Shown: in pieces, positions 42,363-51,696 of the stretch
Layout of the letters: each line of letters begins with the position of its first letter
How positions within the stretch are numbered: the first letter of the stretch is position 1
DNA from: Neofamilia sp964346535
GTDB lineage: Bacteria; Bacillota; Clostridia; Tissierellales; Peptoniphilaceae
Direction: 5' to 3'
Length of the DNA: 64,000 nucleotides
Assembly (NCBI GenBank): GCA_964346535.1
Contig: CAYFUN010000001.1
Location: 62,001 to 126,000 of the forward strand
Notes under the pieces: generated by a model
The model's input: only the letters and a program-made list of their open reading frames with translations
Databases searched by the model: none
Told to the model about the DNA's origin: nothing
Made by a program: the position numbers and the translations under genes

Positions 42363-43694
42363 ATGTTAAATTTTAAAGTTTCAGAACTAATAAACTACAT
42401 AAAGGAAATTACTAACAAAGATTTCATTTTAAACCAGCTCTATGTTGAAGGTGAGGTTTCAAACCTAAATAAACATAGTAATGGCAATGCCTACTTTACA
42501 GTGAAAGATGATTATTGTAGATTATCTTGTATTATCTATAATTATAAATCACTTGATAATATTGATTCCTTAGAAGATGGAAATCAAGTAAGGTTAATGG
42601 GGAAGATAAGCCTAGTTGAAGCAGAGTCATCTTTAAGGCTAATAGCAAATGAAGTTGAAAGCATTGGCCTTGGAAACATTTATGAAAGGTTTGAAAAAAC
42701 AAAAAAAGAATTAGAAGAATTAGGTTATTTTTCAGCTGATCATAAAAAAACAATTCCAAAATTTTCAAAAAAAATTGGAGTCATTACATCTTCAGATGGT
42801 GCCGCAATTAAAGATATTATTTCAGTTACAAAAAGAAGAAATCCATATGTGAGTATAGTTTTATATGCAGCTGCTGTTCAAGGACCTTATTCTACAAGTT
42901 CTTTAATTAAAGGCTTAGATTATTTTTCTGAATCTGATGTTGATTTAGTTATTATTGGTAGAGGTGGAGGATCTTATGAAGACTTAGATTCTTTTAACTC
43001 AAAAGATTTGGCTTTAAAGATATTTGATTTTGAGAAACCTATAATTTCAGCAGTAGGTCATGAAATAGATTTTGTGATTTCAGACTTTGTGGCAGATATG
43101 AGAGCACCTACACCATCTGCTGCAGCTGAACTAGCTGTATTTAACCATTACGAAGCTATAAGAGAAATAGAAAATAGCTTAACTACAATTTATAAGAGCT
43201 TAGAAAACAAATATAATAGAGAAAACACTCTACTCAAAACTTTAGATACACGATTAAAGTTAATTTCAGTTGATAAAATTATAGACAATAAGGCTAGGGA
43301 CAATCTCAAATTAATCAACAACATAAAAAACATTCTTGATAATAACATAAAATTTAAAGAGTCGAATTTAAACTTACTTTATAAAAAAATTAATAAAGAC
43401 AAGCTTCTAAAGTTAATATCAGACAATGAAAATAATATCTTAAGATTAAGGGATAAGTCTTTTAAAAACATTGACTATAAATATTTAGATATGGAAAGAA
43501 AGCTTTTATTAATAAAAAGCCGACTTGATAAACTCGACCTTAAGTCCATGCAAAAACAAGGCTACTCTGTAGCATTAAACTCAGATTTGGATTTAATTAG
43601 AAATATTAATGATGTAAGCATTGATGAAGTAATTAATATTTTACTAGAAAATGGAGAGCTTAAAGTAAAAGTACTAGAAAAAAAGGAATATTAA
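42363..43694 (+). CDS. xseA: Exodeoxyribonuclease VII large subunit
   Basis: A 443-residue XseA, which with XseB degrades single-stranded DNA. An N-terminal OB domain (about 1-110, with VEGEVSNLNKHSNGNAYFTVKD) is followed by the catalytic domain with IGVITSSDGAAIKD, IGRGGGSYEDL and SAVGHEIDF motifs and a long helical C-terminus. The ATG at 42363 gives the canonical N-terminus, yet no Shine-Dalgarno stands before it and a terminator hairpin lies seven bases upstream. Expression must rely on read-through, coupling or a promoter inside nusB. Confidence 0.95.
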   Translation: MLNFKVSELINYIKEITNKDFILNQLYVEGEVSNLNKHSNGNAYFTVKDDYCRLSCIIYNYKSLDNIDSLEDGNQVRLMGKISLVEAESSLRLIANEVESIGLGNIYERFEKTKKELEELGYFSADHKKTIPKFSKKIGVITSSDGAAIKDIISVTKRRNPYVSIVLYAAAVQGPYSTSSLIKGLDYFSESDVDLVIIGRGGGSYEDLDSFNSKDLALKIFDFEKPIISAVGHEIDFVISDFVADMRAPTPSAAAELAVFNHYEAIREIENSLTTIYKSLENKYNRENTLLKTLDTRLKLISVDKIIDNKARDNLKLINNIKNILDNNIKFKESNLNLLYKKINKDKLLKLISDNENNILRLRDKSFKNIDYKYLDMERKLLLIKSRLDKLDLKSMQKQGYSVALNSDLDLIRNINDVSIDEVINILLENGELKVKVLEKKEY

Positions 43695-43696
43695 CT

Positions 43697-43918
43697 ATGA
43701 ACTATGAGGAAACATTAAAAGAATTAGAAGACATAATAGAAAAAATGGAAGCATCAGATATTAAGTTAGATGAAATGATGAAAAGTTATAAAAAAGCCTT
43801 AGACCTTTATAAACAACTTCAAAACTATTTAAATGATTATAAGAGAGAAATTAAATTAGTCACAGAAAATGGACTTGTAGATTTTGATGAGGAAGACAAT
43901 GCTGACCAAATACAATAA
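43697..43918 (+). CDS. xseB: Exodeoxyribonuclease VII small subunit
   Basis: A 73-residue XseB. The opening MNYEETLKELEDIIEKME and the LDEMMKSYKKALDL phrase are typical. Small helical subunits wrap the C-terminal helix of XseA. It starts two bases after xseA. Confidence 0.93.
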   Translation: MNYEETLKELEDIIEKMEASDIKLDEMMKSYKKALDLYKQLQNYLNDYKREIKLVTENGLVDFDEEDNADQIQ

Positions 43919-44732
43919 CTATCTTGATATAATTGATTCCAACATTAAAAATATTATCGAACAGACAAATATTCCTGGAGTTGAGCTTTTATATAAGGGA
44001 GCGGCTCACCATTTTTCAAAAAGAGGAAAGATGTTAAGGCCTTTGATAATGGTCTTAGTTAATGAAGATTTAGCTGGAGACTTTGAAAGAGTTCAAAGAT
44101 TTGCAACAAGCTTGGAGTTAATTCATAATTATTCTTTAATTCATGATGATCTTCCAGCTATGGACAATGATGACTTTAGAAGAGGTCTACCAACAGTTCA
44201 TAAAAAATTTTCAGAAGCTACAGCGGTTTTAACTGGAGACTTTCTGCTTACAAAAGCTTTTGAATATGTAACAGATACAGATAAAAACATTGACACTAAT
44301 TATGTTAAGGCTATAAATGAATTAGCTAAAAACTCCAATGAGCTTGGTATGCTAGGAGGTCAATTTAAAGATCTAAATCTAGAATATCTAAATTCTTTTG
44401 AAAACTTATATAGTATGTACCAAGGAAAAACTTCAGCTTTGTTTAAGTCATCATTTAAAATTCCAGCAATTTTATTAGGCAAAGATCAAGAGTTTATTAA
44501 TAGCCTAGACGAAATTGGCAGACTTTTTGGCCTTTACTTTCAAATTAAAGATGATTTAGATGATAGAAGAGAAGATGATATGATTGGGAAAATAACTGTT
44601 TTTAAATTTTTATCCCTTAATGAAGTGAAGGATTTATTAGATAAACTCTATCAGTCTTTGATTTCAAATTTAGATAATCTTTCACTTTATAAGACCAAGG
44701 AGCTAATTGTAAACTTATATGAAAAAAAATAG
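43899..44732 (+). CDS. ispA: Short-chain polyprenyl diphosphate synthase (farnesyl/geranylgeranyl type)
   Basis: A 277-residue trans-prenyltransferase that condenses isopentenyl with allylic diphosphates. The first Asp-rich motif is DDLPAMDND (83-91), and the second is KDDLDD (217-222). ATG 43899 is chosen because GAGGA lies five bases before it; upstream ATG/TTG codons at 43884-43889 are further from any site. It overlaps xseB by 20 bases. The usual neighbour dxs is not present here. Confidence 0.93.
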   Translation: MLTKYNNYLDIIDSNIKNIIEQTNIPGVELLYKGAAHHFSKRGKMLRPLIMVLVNEDLAGDFERVQRFATSLELIHNYSLIHDDLPAMDNDDFRRGLPTVHKKFSEATAVLTGDFLLTKAFEYVTDTDKNIDTNYVKAINELAKNSNELGMLGGQFKDLNLEYLNSFENLYSMYQGKTSALFKSSFKIPAILLGKDQEFINSLDEIGRLFGLYFQIKDDLDDRREDDMIGKITVFKFLSLNEVKDLLDKLYQSLISNLDNLSLYKTKELIVNLYEKK

Positions 44733-45516
44733 AGCAGATGTTTTGGTTTATAAACAAGGCTTAGTAGATTCAAGAGAAAAGGCTAAAAGGCTAATTATGT
44801 CAGGCAATATATACGTTGAGGAAGTAAAAGTATTAAAAGCTGGTGAAATGTACGAAGAGGGCACAATTTTTACCTTAAAGGGTGAAAAGCCTAAATATGT
44901 ATCTAGAGGTGGCTTTAAATTAGAAAAAGCAGTAGAAACTTTTGATTTAAATTTAGAGGACAAAGTTTGTGCTGATTTTGGAGCTTCAACTGGTGGCTTT
45001 ACTGACTGCATGCTTCAAAATGGAGCAAAAAAAGTTTATGCTATTGACGTTGGCTACGGACAAATAGATTGGTCTATAAGGTCAAATCCAAAAGTTATTA
45101 CAATTGAAAGAACCAATATTAGATATTTAGATGAGTCTTTAATTCAAGAAAAATTAGATTTTATTTCTATTGATGTTTCATTTATTTCTTTAACTTTAAT
45201 TTTGCCCAAAGCTTTTTCCTTAATTTCTGATAAGGGAATTATTGTCGCCCTAATAAAGCCACAATTTGAAGCTGGCAAGGACGAGGTTGGAAAAAACGGA
45301 ATAGTTAGAAGTCTTGAAACCAGAATAAAAACCATAGAAAAAATATACGATTTTATATTAGAAAATTCTTTTACTCCACTAAACATAACATTTTCTCCAA
45401 TAACAGGAGCTGAAGGCAACCAGGAATTTCTCATAAAGATTTCAAAAAATGGCCTAGTGTTTAGTAGAGAGCTAATAAATAGTATTGTAGAAGATGGAAA
45501 TTCTTTATTAAGGTGA
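44719..45516 (+). CDS. tlyA: TlyA family rRNA 2'-O-methyltransferase / hemolysin-like
   Basis: A 265-residue TlyA: an N-terminal S4 RNA-binding domain (about 4-65) and a Rossmann methyltransferase (DFGASTGGFTDCMLQNGAKKVYAIDVGYGQ). In mycobacteria TlyA methylates 16S and 23S rRNA; the hemolysin name is historical. It overlaps ispA by 14 bases and precedes recN. The argR gene often found between tlyA and recN is missing. Confidence 0.92.
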   Translation: MKKNRADVLVYKQGLVDSREKAKRLIMSGNIYVEEVKVLKAGEMYEEGTIFTLKGEKPKYVSRGGFKLEKAVETFDLNLEDKVCADFGASTGGFTDCMLQNGAKKVYAIDVGYGQIDWSIRSNPKVITIERTNIRYLDESLIQEKLDFISIDVSFISLTLILPKAFSLISDKGIIVALIKPQFEAGKDEVGKNGIVRSLETRIKTIEKIYDFILENSFTPLNITFSPITGAEGNQEFLIKISKNGLVFSRELINSIVEDGNSLLR

Positions 45517-45520
45517 TTAA

Positions 45521-47200
45521 ATGCTAAGAGAGTTAAATATAAAAAACTTTGCCCTTGTAGAAGATATAAATATTGCCTTTGAACCTGGACTTAATGTTAT
45601 CTTAGGAGAAACTGGATCAGGTAAATCTAATATCATAGACTCTCTATCTATTTTACTAGGTGATAGGGCACAAAAAGATAAAATTAGACAGGGAACTGAC
45701 AAGGCATATATTTCAGCTGCTTTTGACATTGATGACAACAAAGAAGTAATAAATAAACTAAAAGAAAGAAGTATAGAAGTTTATGATGAGCCATTAATAA
45801 TTTCAAAAGAAATATCCTTAAATTCATCTTCTGTTACAAGAATTAATAATGTTATTGCACCGGCGTCTTTTGTAAGAGAATTGGCAGAACATTTAATTGA
45901 TATATATGGACAGTTTGAAAATATAAATATTCTTTCTAAGTCTATGCAAAGGAACTTTATTGACAGCTTTGCTGATGACAAACACAAAGAAAGATTATTA
46001 GAATTTAAAAACTCCTATGAGAAGTATTTAAAACTTGAAAGAGATTTAGATAACTTTACTAAATCACCTGAAGAAATTGGACGAGATTTAGATTTTTTAA
46101 AGTTTCAAATTGATGAAATAAGTAACTCAAATGTCTTAAGCTTCAATGAAGAAGACCTAGAAGCAAAACTAACTGTAATAGAAAACTCCCAGGAGCTAAA
46201 GGAAAATACTTCAAAGATACTAAACTTATTAGATTATGAAGAAGAAAGCATTTTAACTAATCTTGGAAGGGTTATAAGCTTGTCAGAAAAAGTTGAAAGT
46301 AGAGATGAAAGCTTTTCTGAATTAAGGGAAAGACTAAACCAATCTTATATAGAAATTGAAGATATAAAATATGAAATTACTTCATACTTTGAGAGCTTAG
46401 ACTATGATGAAGCAGAGTATAAAGACCTAGATAACAAGAGGGCAATACTTTTTGAAATGAAAAGAAAGTATGGCGACAGTATTGACCATATTAGTAATTA
46501 TTTAGAAGATGCTTTGGAAAAAGTAAATCAAATTGAAAATTATGAAAAAATACTTGAAACTAAGAAAAAAAAGCTAAATGACTTAAAAATTGATCTTACA
46601 AAGTCTGCTGAAATTATTAGTTCAAATAGAAAAATTCTTGCAAAAAAATTAAAAGAGCAAATTGAAACACAACTTCAAGAATTAGAAATGAAAGACAGTA
46701 AATTTGAAGTTGATTTTAAAGAAATCCCCTTATCTAAGGATGGAATAGATGAGATAACTTTTTATATTAGCTTTAATATTAATGAACCACTAAAGGAGCT
46801 TTCCACAGTTGCATCAGGTGGAGAAATTTCTAGGTTTATGCTAGCAGTAAAAAGTATTGAGGCAAATGCTGATGAAATTCCAAGCTTAATATTTGATGAA
46901 ATTGATAGTGGAATAAGTGGTAATGCTGGAAATATTGTTGGAAAAAAATTAAAAGATTTATCCATATCCCACCAGCTATTATGCATATCTCACCTACCAC
47001 AAATTATTTCAAAGGGAGATAATCTTTATTTAGTTTATAAGGAAGTAGAAAATGGAAAAATGACCTCTAAAATTAAAAAGCTAAATTATGATGAAAAGAT
47101 ACATTCCTTAGCTAAAATTATTGAAGGGGACAATTACAGTGAGCATACCTATATGACAGCCAAAAAAATGATTGATGATAACTTAAGAGGTGCAAAGTGA
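45521..47200 (+). CDS. recN: RecN, SMC-like DNA repair ATPase
   Basis: A 559-residue RecN of the SMC family, acting early at double-strand breaks. Walker A GETGSGKS is at 29-36, two coiled-coil arms span about 160-360, and the C-terminal signature and Walker B are in TVASGGEISRFMLAVK and SLIFDEIDSGISGNAG. AAGGTGA precedes the ATG. It overlaps the NUDIX gene by four bases (GTGA). Confidence 0.96.
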   Translation: MLRELNIKNFALVEDINIAFEPGLNVILGETGSGKSNIIDSLSILLGDRAQKDKIRQGTDKAYISAAFDIDDNKEVINKLKERSIEVYDEPLIISKEISLNSSSVTRINNVIAPASFVRELAEHLIDIYGQFENINILSKSMQRNFIDSFADDKHKERLLEFKNSYEKYLKLERDLDNFTKSPEEIGRDLDFLKFQIDEISNSNVLSFNEEDLEAKLTVIENSQELKENTSKILNLLDYEEESILTNLGRVISLSEKVESRDESFSELRERLNQSYIEIEDIKYEITSYFESLDYDEAEYKDLDNKRAILFEMKRKYGDSIDHISNYLEDALEKVNQIENYEKILETKKKKLNDLKIDLTKSAEIISSNRKILAKKLKEQIETQLQELEMKDSKFEVDFKEIPLSKDGIDEITFYISFNINEPLKELSTVASGGEISRFMLAVKSIEANADEIPSLIFDEIDSGISGNAGNIVGKKLKDLSISHQLLCISHLPQIISKGDNLYLVYKEVENGKMTSKIKKLNYDEKIHSLAKIIEGDNYSEHTYMTAKKMIDDNLRGAK

Positions 47201-47739
47201 TTAAAGAAGAAGTAACTATAAAATCAGAAAAAATTTATGAAGGTAAAATTTTAAATTTAAGGGTTGATACAATAGAACTACCTGACAAAAGATATAGCAA
47301 AAGAGAAGTTGTTGAACACTCTGGTGGTGTTGGAGTAGTTGCCATTACTGAAAATGATAATATAATTTTAGTAAATCAGTTTAGAAAGGCAGTTAACAAG
47401 GCCTTACTTGAAATACCTGCAGGAAAGTTAGAAATAAATGAACAGCCAAAAGAAACTGCTATTCGTGAACTAAAAGAAGAAACTGGATATTCTTGTGATG
47501 ATGCTTCTTTTCTAGCGAATTTTTATCCAACACCAGGCTATTGTAGTGAAAAAATCCATGTATTTTTTGCTAAAAATTTAAGGGCAGGCCAACAAGAATT
47601 AGACGAACATGAAATTATTGATGTTGTGGAAATACCATTTGATGAAGCTTATGAAAAAGTTTTAAATGGAGAAATTGTAGACGGCAAAACAATAATTGGT
47701 ATTTTAATGGCTAAGTTAGAAAGAGACAGAAATGCTTAG
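47197..47739 (+). CDS. NUDIX hydrolase, ADP-ribose pyrophosphatase type
   Basis: A 180-residue enzyme with a perfect NUDIX box from G76 to Y98 (GKLEINE...RELKEETGY) that binds the catalytic metal. The flanking QFRKAVNKALLEIPAG and PTPGYCSEKIHVFFA phrases point to the ADP-sugar pyrophosphatase (NudF) group. GTG start coupled to recN. It overlaps the next gene by eight bases. Confidence 0.93.
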   Translation: MIKEEVTIKSEKIYEGKILNLRVDTIELPDKRYSKREVVEHSGGVGVVAITENDNIILVNQFRKAVNKALLEIPAGKLEINEQPKETAIRELKEETGYSCDDASFLANFYPTPGYCSEKIHVFFAKNLRAGQQELDEHEIIDVVEIPFDEAYEKVLNGEIVDGKTIIGILMAKLERDRNA

Positions 47740-48328
47740 TAGAGACATTGAAGATAAAATAATTTATACCTTGGCATTTATTATAGCTGTAGTTTGCCAT
47801 GAGTTTGCTCATGCTTATTCTGCTTATAAACTAGGAGACCCATCAGCAAAAAATGCAGGGAGACTAACTTTAAATCCACTTGCTCATATAGATCCAATGG
47901 GGCTTATTTTTATGATTGTCTTTAAATTTGGATGGGCAAAGGGTGTTCCAGTCAATCCTAATAATTTTAAGAATTATAGAAAAGATAATTTTATTGTTTC
48001 CTTTGCCGGTATTTTTACTAATCTTTTTATTAGTCTTGTAGCTGCAACTATATTTAAATTTACACCGATGAATGCATATTATTTAAATAACTTTTTATTT
48101 GTTCTGGCTGCAGTTAATATAATGCTTGGAATCTTTAATTTAGTTCCAATTCCACCTTTAGATGGCTCAAAGATGCTAATGTCTTTTTTGCCATACAAAA
48201 TAATTAACTATCTATATAAATATGAATTTATTTTCTATATAATTCTTTTTATTTTGGTTGTATCTGGAAAGCTACAAACAGTAATATGGTCGCCAATAAT
48301 GTTTATAATGAAGTATTTGTTTTACTAA
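47732..48328 (+). CDS. Site-2 protease-like M50 metalloprotease, small type
   Basis: A 198-residue membrane protein with HEFAH (H23-H27) in the first membrane helix and NLVPIPPLDGSKML carrying the third metal ligand, as in small SpoIVFB/YwhC-type M50 proteases. Such enzymes cut transmembrane segments. GRLTLNPLAHIDPMG is a family hallmark. The substrate is unknown; its position before scpA is common in Firmicutes. Confidence 0.93.
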   Translation: MLSRDIEDKIIYTLAFIIAVVCHEFAHAYSAYKLGDPSAKNAGRLTLNPLAHIDPMGLIFMIVFKFGWAKGVPVNPNNFKNYRKDNFIVSFAGIFTNLFISLVAATIFKFTPMNAYYLNNFLFVLAAVNIMLGIFNLVPIPPLDGSKMLMSFLPYKIINYLYKYEFIFYIILFILVVSGKLQTVIWSPIMFIMKYLFY

Positions 48329-48331
48329 AAT

Positions 48332-49057
48332 ATGAAAGATAAAATTAAAGTCAACATTGATAATGTGTATGAAGGTCCAATGGACTTGCTTTTAAGCCTT
48401 ATTAAAGATAATAAAATTGATATTTATGATATACCTATTTCATATATAACTGATGAATTTATAAATAAAATAGGGCAGATGTCATTTGAAAACCTAGATT
48501 CATTTTTAGATTTTTCACTTATGGCATCAATATTATTACAGATTAAGTCTAAAATGCTTCTTCCTAAATTTGAAGAAGATGAAGAGGAAGAAGATCCAAG
48601 AAAAGATCTTGTTGATAGGTTAATTGAATACAGACATTTTAAAAATATCGCTGCTATCTTAAGAGATTTTAATGAAGAAGGCAACAAGAAACTTCTAAAA
48701 CAGTCTGAAGATTTAACCATACTTGCTTTAGAAGAAAAAATTGACTATAAAGAAGTAACTGCAAGAAGATTAGCCTCAGCCTATTCAAAACTTTTATTTA
48801 AAAAATCTATTAAGGAAAAAGAAATAGTTTTTGATATAGAAGAGGACAAATACACAATACAAGCCTGTTTAGACATACTTTATACAAAAATAGAAAATTA
48901 TAATAAGTTTTATTTTAAAAATCTTTTTGACAGTGATAGCTCTAAGCTAGAAATAGTAACTTATTTTTTAGCCTTATTAGAGCTAATGAAATTGAAAAAA
49001 ATCAAAGTTAAACAAAAAGATGAAGAGATAAAAATTGAAAGGATTGCCAATGCCTGA
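48332..49057 (+). CDS. scpA: ScpA, segregation and condensation protein A (kleisin)
   Basis: A 241-residue kleisin that bridges SMC heads. The N-terminal YEGPMDLLLSLIKDNKIDIYDIPI is diagnostic, and a winged helix is at the C-terminus. The ATG has no obvious ribosome site, three bases after the M50 stop. It overlaps scpB by eight bases. Confidence 0.95.
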   Translation: MKDKIKVNIDNVYEGPMDLLLSLIKDNKIDIYDIPISYITDEFINKIGQMSFENLDSFLDFSLMASILLQIKSKMLLPKFEEDEEEEDPRKDLVDRLIEYRHFKNIAAILRDFNEEGNKKLLKQSEDLTILALEEKIDYKEVTARRLASAYSKLLFKKSIKEKEIVFDIEEDKYTIQACLDILYTKIENYNKFYFKNLFDSDSSKLEIVTYFLALLELMKLKKIKVKQKDEEIKIERIANA

Positions 49058-49571
49058 TATAAAAAAAGTTATTGAAGCAATATTATTTGTTGCAGGAGAT
49101 CCTGTAAACATAAGCTCTTTGAGTAAATCATTAAATGTTTCAAAAGAAGAAGTCAACTCTGCCATCAACAGTCTTATAGAAGAAAAATATAATAGAGATA
49201 ACTCTGGAATTATTATAAATAGAACCAATGATGAAATTGTTTTTACTACCAATGAACTTTATTTTGATATTATTGCAGAGTATTTTAACTATGATAAGCA
49301 AAAAGAGCTAACAAATGCTGCCTTAGAAGTCTTATCTATAATTGCATATAAGCAACCTATTACAAAATCTGAAATAGACCTTATTAGAGGAGTTAAATCA
49401 GACCATATTATTTCTAAGCTAGTTAATGATGGCTTTATTTATATATCTGATAAGTTAGACGCTCCAGGGATTCCAAATCTATATAGTACGACTAATAAAT
49501 TCTTATTAAAATTTAACCTAGAATCTTTAGACGAACTTGAAAAAGTAGATATAAAAGGAGAAGAACTTTGA
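49050..49571 (+). CDS. scpB: ScpB, segregation and condensation protein B
   Basis: A 173-residue protein of two winged helices that binds ScpA in the SMC complex. IEAILFVAGDPV and LEVLSIIAYKQPITKSEIDLIRGV are hallmarks. ATG 49050 is preferred because AAAGGA is at 49038-49043; an earlier start at 49035 would run further into scpA. It overlaps rluB by four bases. Confidence 0.95.
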   Translation: MPDIKKVIEAILFVAGDPVNISSLSKSLNVSKEEVNSAINSLIEEKYNRDNSGIIINRTNDEIVFTTNELYFDIIAEYFNYDKQKELTNAALEVLSIIAYKQPITKSEIDLIRGVKSDHIISKLVNDGFIYISDKLDAPGIPNLYSTTNKFLLKFNLESLDELEKVDIKGEEL

Positions 49572-50287
49572 GACTACAAAAATATCTAGCCCACTGTGGA
49601 GTTGCTTCTAGAAGACAGGCAGAGCTAATTATAGCAAAGTCAAGAGTTACAGTTAACGATGAAATAATAACAGATCCAGCCCTTGATGTAAGTGACCAAG
49701 ATCTGATAAGAGTAGATGGTAAGCTTGTAAAGTTAAATAACACTTATAAATACTATTTATTAAACAAACCTCTTGGAGTAGTTTCAACAGCTAGTGATGA
49801 AAAAGGCCGCTTAAATGTAGTCGACTTAATTGATTCAGACAAGCGCCTATATCCTATTGGCAGACTAGACATGGACACTACAGGTATAATTCTAATTACA
49901 AATGATGGGAAGCTTACACAAATATTAACTCATCCCAAATATGAATTGTCTAAAACATATATAGCTAAGGTCAAGGGAAGGCCAAATAAAACTAGCCTTA
50001 ACAAATTAAGAAATGGCTTATATATTGATGGTAGAAAAACCAAAGAAGCCCAGGTAAAGATTTTAAATTCATATCCAAATGAAACACTAGTAGAAATTAC
50101 TATTCAAGAAGGAAGGAATAGACAAATTAGAAAAATGTTTGACGCCATAGACCATCCTGTTACTTCTCTAAAGAGAATTAAAATAGGTGAAATTGAAATA
50201 GGCGGCTTAATGGTTGGAGATTATAGAGAACTAAGCAAGGAAGAACTGGATTATATAAATAGAATAAAAAGAAACAATGAAATATAG
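49568..50287 (+). CDS. rluB: RluB family 23S rRNA pseudouridine synthase
   Basis: A 239-residue enzyme: S4 domain (about 1-48), then an RsuA/RluB catalytic domain with the Asp of GRLDMDTTG (near residue 100) and the EGRNRQIRKMF motif. RluB acts on the large-subunit rRNA; the exact base is inferred. The start is TTG at 49568 with AAAGGAG upstream. scpA-scpB-rluB is a conserved order. Confidence 0.93.
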   Translation: MRLQKYLAHCGVASRRQAELIIAKSRVTVNDEIITDPALDVSDQDLIRVDGKLVKLNNTYKYYLLNKPLGVVSTASDEKGRLNVVDLIDSDKRLYPIGRLDMDTTGIILITNDGKLTQILTHPKYELSKTYIAKVKGRPNKTSLNKLRNGLYIDGRKTKEAQVKILNSYPNETLVEITIQEGRNRQIRKMFDAIDHPVTSLKRIKIGEIEIGGLMVGDYRELSKEELDYINRIKRNNEI

Positions 50288-50846
50288 ATTAGCAAATGTT
50301 CACCAAATTGTAGACTTAATAATTGACACTTATCTTAAAAAGGGCTCGACTTGTGTTGATGCAACTTTAGGTAACGGAAAAGATAGTTTAAAGTTATATA
50401 AAGCCTTGGATGGAGAGTGTAAGATTTATTCTTTTGATATTCAAGACCAAGCAATAGTAAATTCGAAAAAACTTTTTGCAGAAAATGAGATCAGTGAAGA
50501 TAAAATAAAAGTTATATGTGACAGCCATGAGAATATAGATACTTATATTCATGAGCCGGTTGATTTTTTTATTATGAATTTAGGCTACCTTCCTGGAGGC
50601 AATAAAGATATAACTACAAATTATAAGTCAGTAAAAATATTTTTAGACAAAATTACTCTAATTATGCAAGAGAAGTCATTTGGTCTAATAATATTTTATC
50701 CTGGTCATGAAGCAGGCATGGAAGAGTATATAAAAATTTCAAAATATCTTTCTGCCTTGGATCAAAATAAATTTAATGTAAGTAAAATTGAGCAAATAAA
50801 TCAAAAGAATCAACCTCCTTTGGTTGTAATGGTAGAAAGGTTGTAA
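50277..50846 (+). CDS. YtqB/MnmM-type class I methyltransferase
   Basis: A 189-residue SAM-dependent methyltransferase. CVDATLGNGKDSL is the SAM-binding loop and NLGYLPGGNKDITT is the signature of the YtqB family. Bacillus YtqB (MnmM) makes the last step to mnm5s2U at the tRNA wobble position, so a tRNA substrate is likely here. It overlaps rluB by 11 bases. Confidence 0.85.
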   Translation: MKYRLANVHQIVDLIIDTYLKKGSTCVDATLGNGKDSLKLYKALDGECKIYSFDIQDQAIVNSKKLFAENEISEDKIKVICDSHENIDTYIHEPVDFFIMNLGYLPGGNKDITTNYKSVKIFLDKITLIMQEKSFGLIIFYPGHEAGMEEYIKISKYLSALDQNKFNVSKIEQINQKNQPPLVVMVERL

Positions 50847-50847
50847 G

Positions 50848-51696
50848 ATGGAAAATATATTATATTTAATAAATGAAAAATACGATAACCTAAGTAAAAT
50901 GCATAAAAAACTAGCAGACTATATTTTAAACAATAGTGAAAAAGCTATTTTAATGCCAATAAGTGAGTTGGCAGAAGAAAGTGCTGTTAGTGAAGCAACA
51001 ATAGTTAGGTTTACTTATAAATTAGGATATTCTGGCTACAAGGAGTTTCAAAAGGCCTTACTTGATTCAATTAAATATTCTTTGACAACTATACAAAGAC
51101 TAGATGTTTCTAAAGACTTGTCTGACAATAAACTTATACATTCACAAGTAAACAGTGATGTAAATGACATTAACACAACATTTTCTCAATTAGATCCAAA
51201 GGTAATAATTGATGCTGCTAAATTAATTGATGAATCAGACAGAATATTTATATTTGGACTACGTACCTCAAACCTACTTGCCCAATACCTCGCTCAATAT
51301 TTAAGAATGATGGGTTTTGATATTGTATTAGTAGAGGCGACTAGAATGGAACCTTTTGAGTACTTAGTTAATATGACAGAAGAAGATCTTTTGCTTTGCT
51401 TGTCTTTTCCAAGATACTCACAAAGAACAATTCAATGTATTAAATCAATTTATGACAAGGGTTATAAGATTGTTAGTATTACAGATTCAGAAACTTCTCC
51501 AGTTTATAAGTATTCAAAAATATCTTTAATTGCCAGGTCAAGTATGAATAGCTTTTTTGACTCTTTGGTTTCTCCTTTAGTCCTTGTAAATACTTTATTA
51601 CAGGCTTTAAGTGTTGTAACTAAAAGGAATGTAAAGGCATCATTTACCGCCTTAGAAGAATTTTGGGAAAAGAATTCTACTTATGAAAAAATATGA
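50848..51696 (+). CDS. MurR/RpiR family transcriptional regulator
   Basis: A 282-residue regulator: N-terminal HTH (about 15-75, with ISELAEESAVSEATIVRFTYKLGY) and a C-terminal SIS domain (about 120-255) that binds sugar phosphates. No sugar-use or amino-sugar operon is adjacent; it lies between a tRNA methyltransferase and a flavoprotein, overlapping the latter by 14 bases. Its targets cannot be told from the window. Confidence 0.92.
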   Translation: MENILYLINEKYDNLSKMHKKLADYILNNSEKAILMPISELAEESAVSEATIVRFTYKLGYSGYKEFQKALLDSIKYSLTTIQRLDVSKDLSDNKLIHSQVNSDVNDINTTFSQLDPKVIIDAAKLIDESDRIFIFGLRTSNLLAQYLAQYLRMMGFDIVLVEATRMEPFEYLVNMTEEDLLLCLSFPRYSQRTIQCIKSIYDKGYKIVSITDSETSPVYKYSKISLIARSSMNSFFDSLVSPLVLVNTLLQALSVVTKRNVKASFTALEEFWEKNSTYEKI

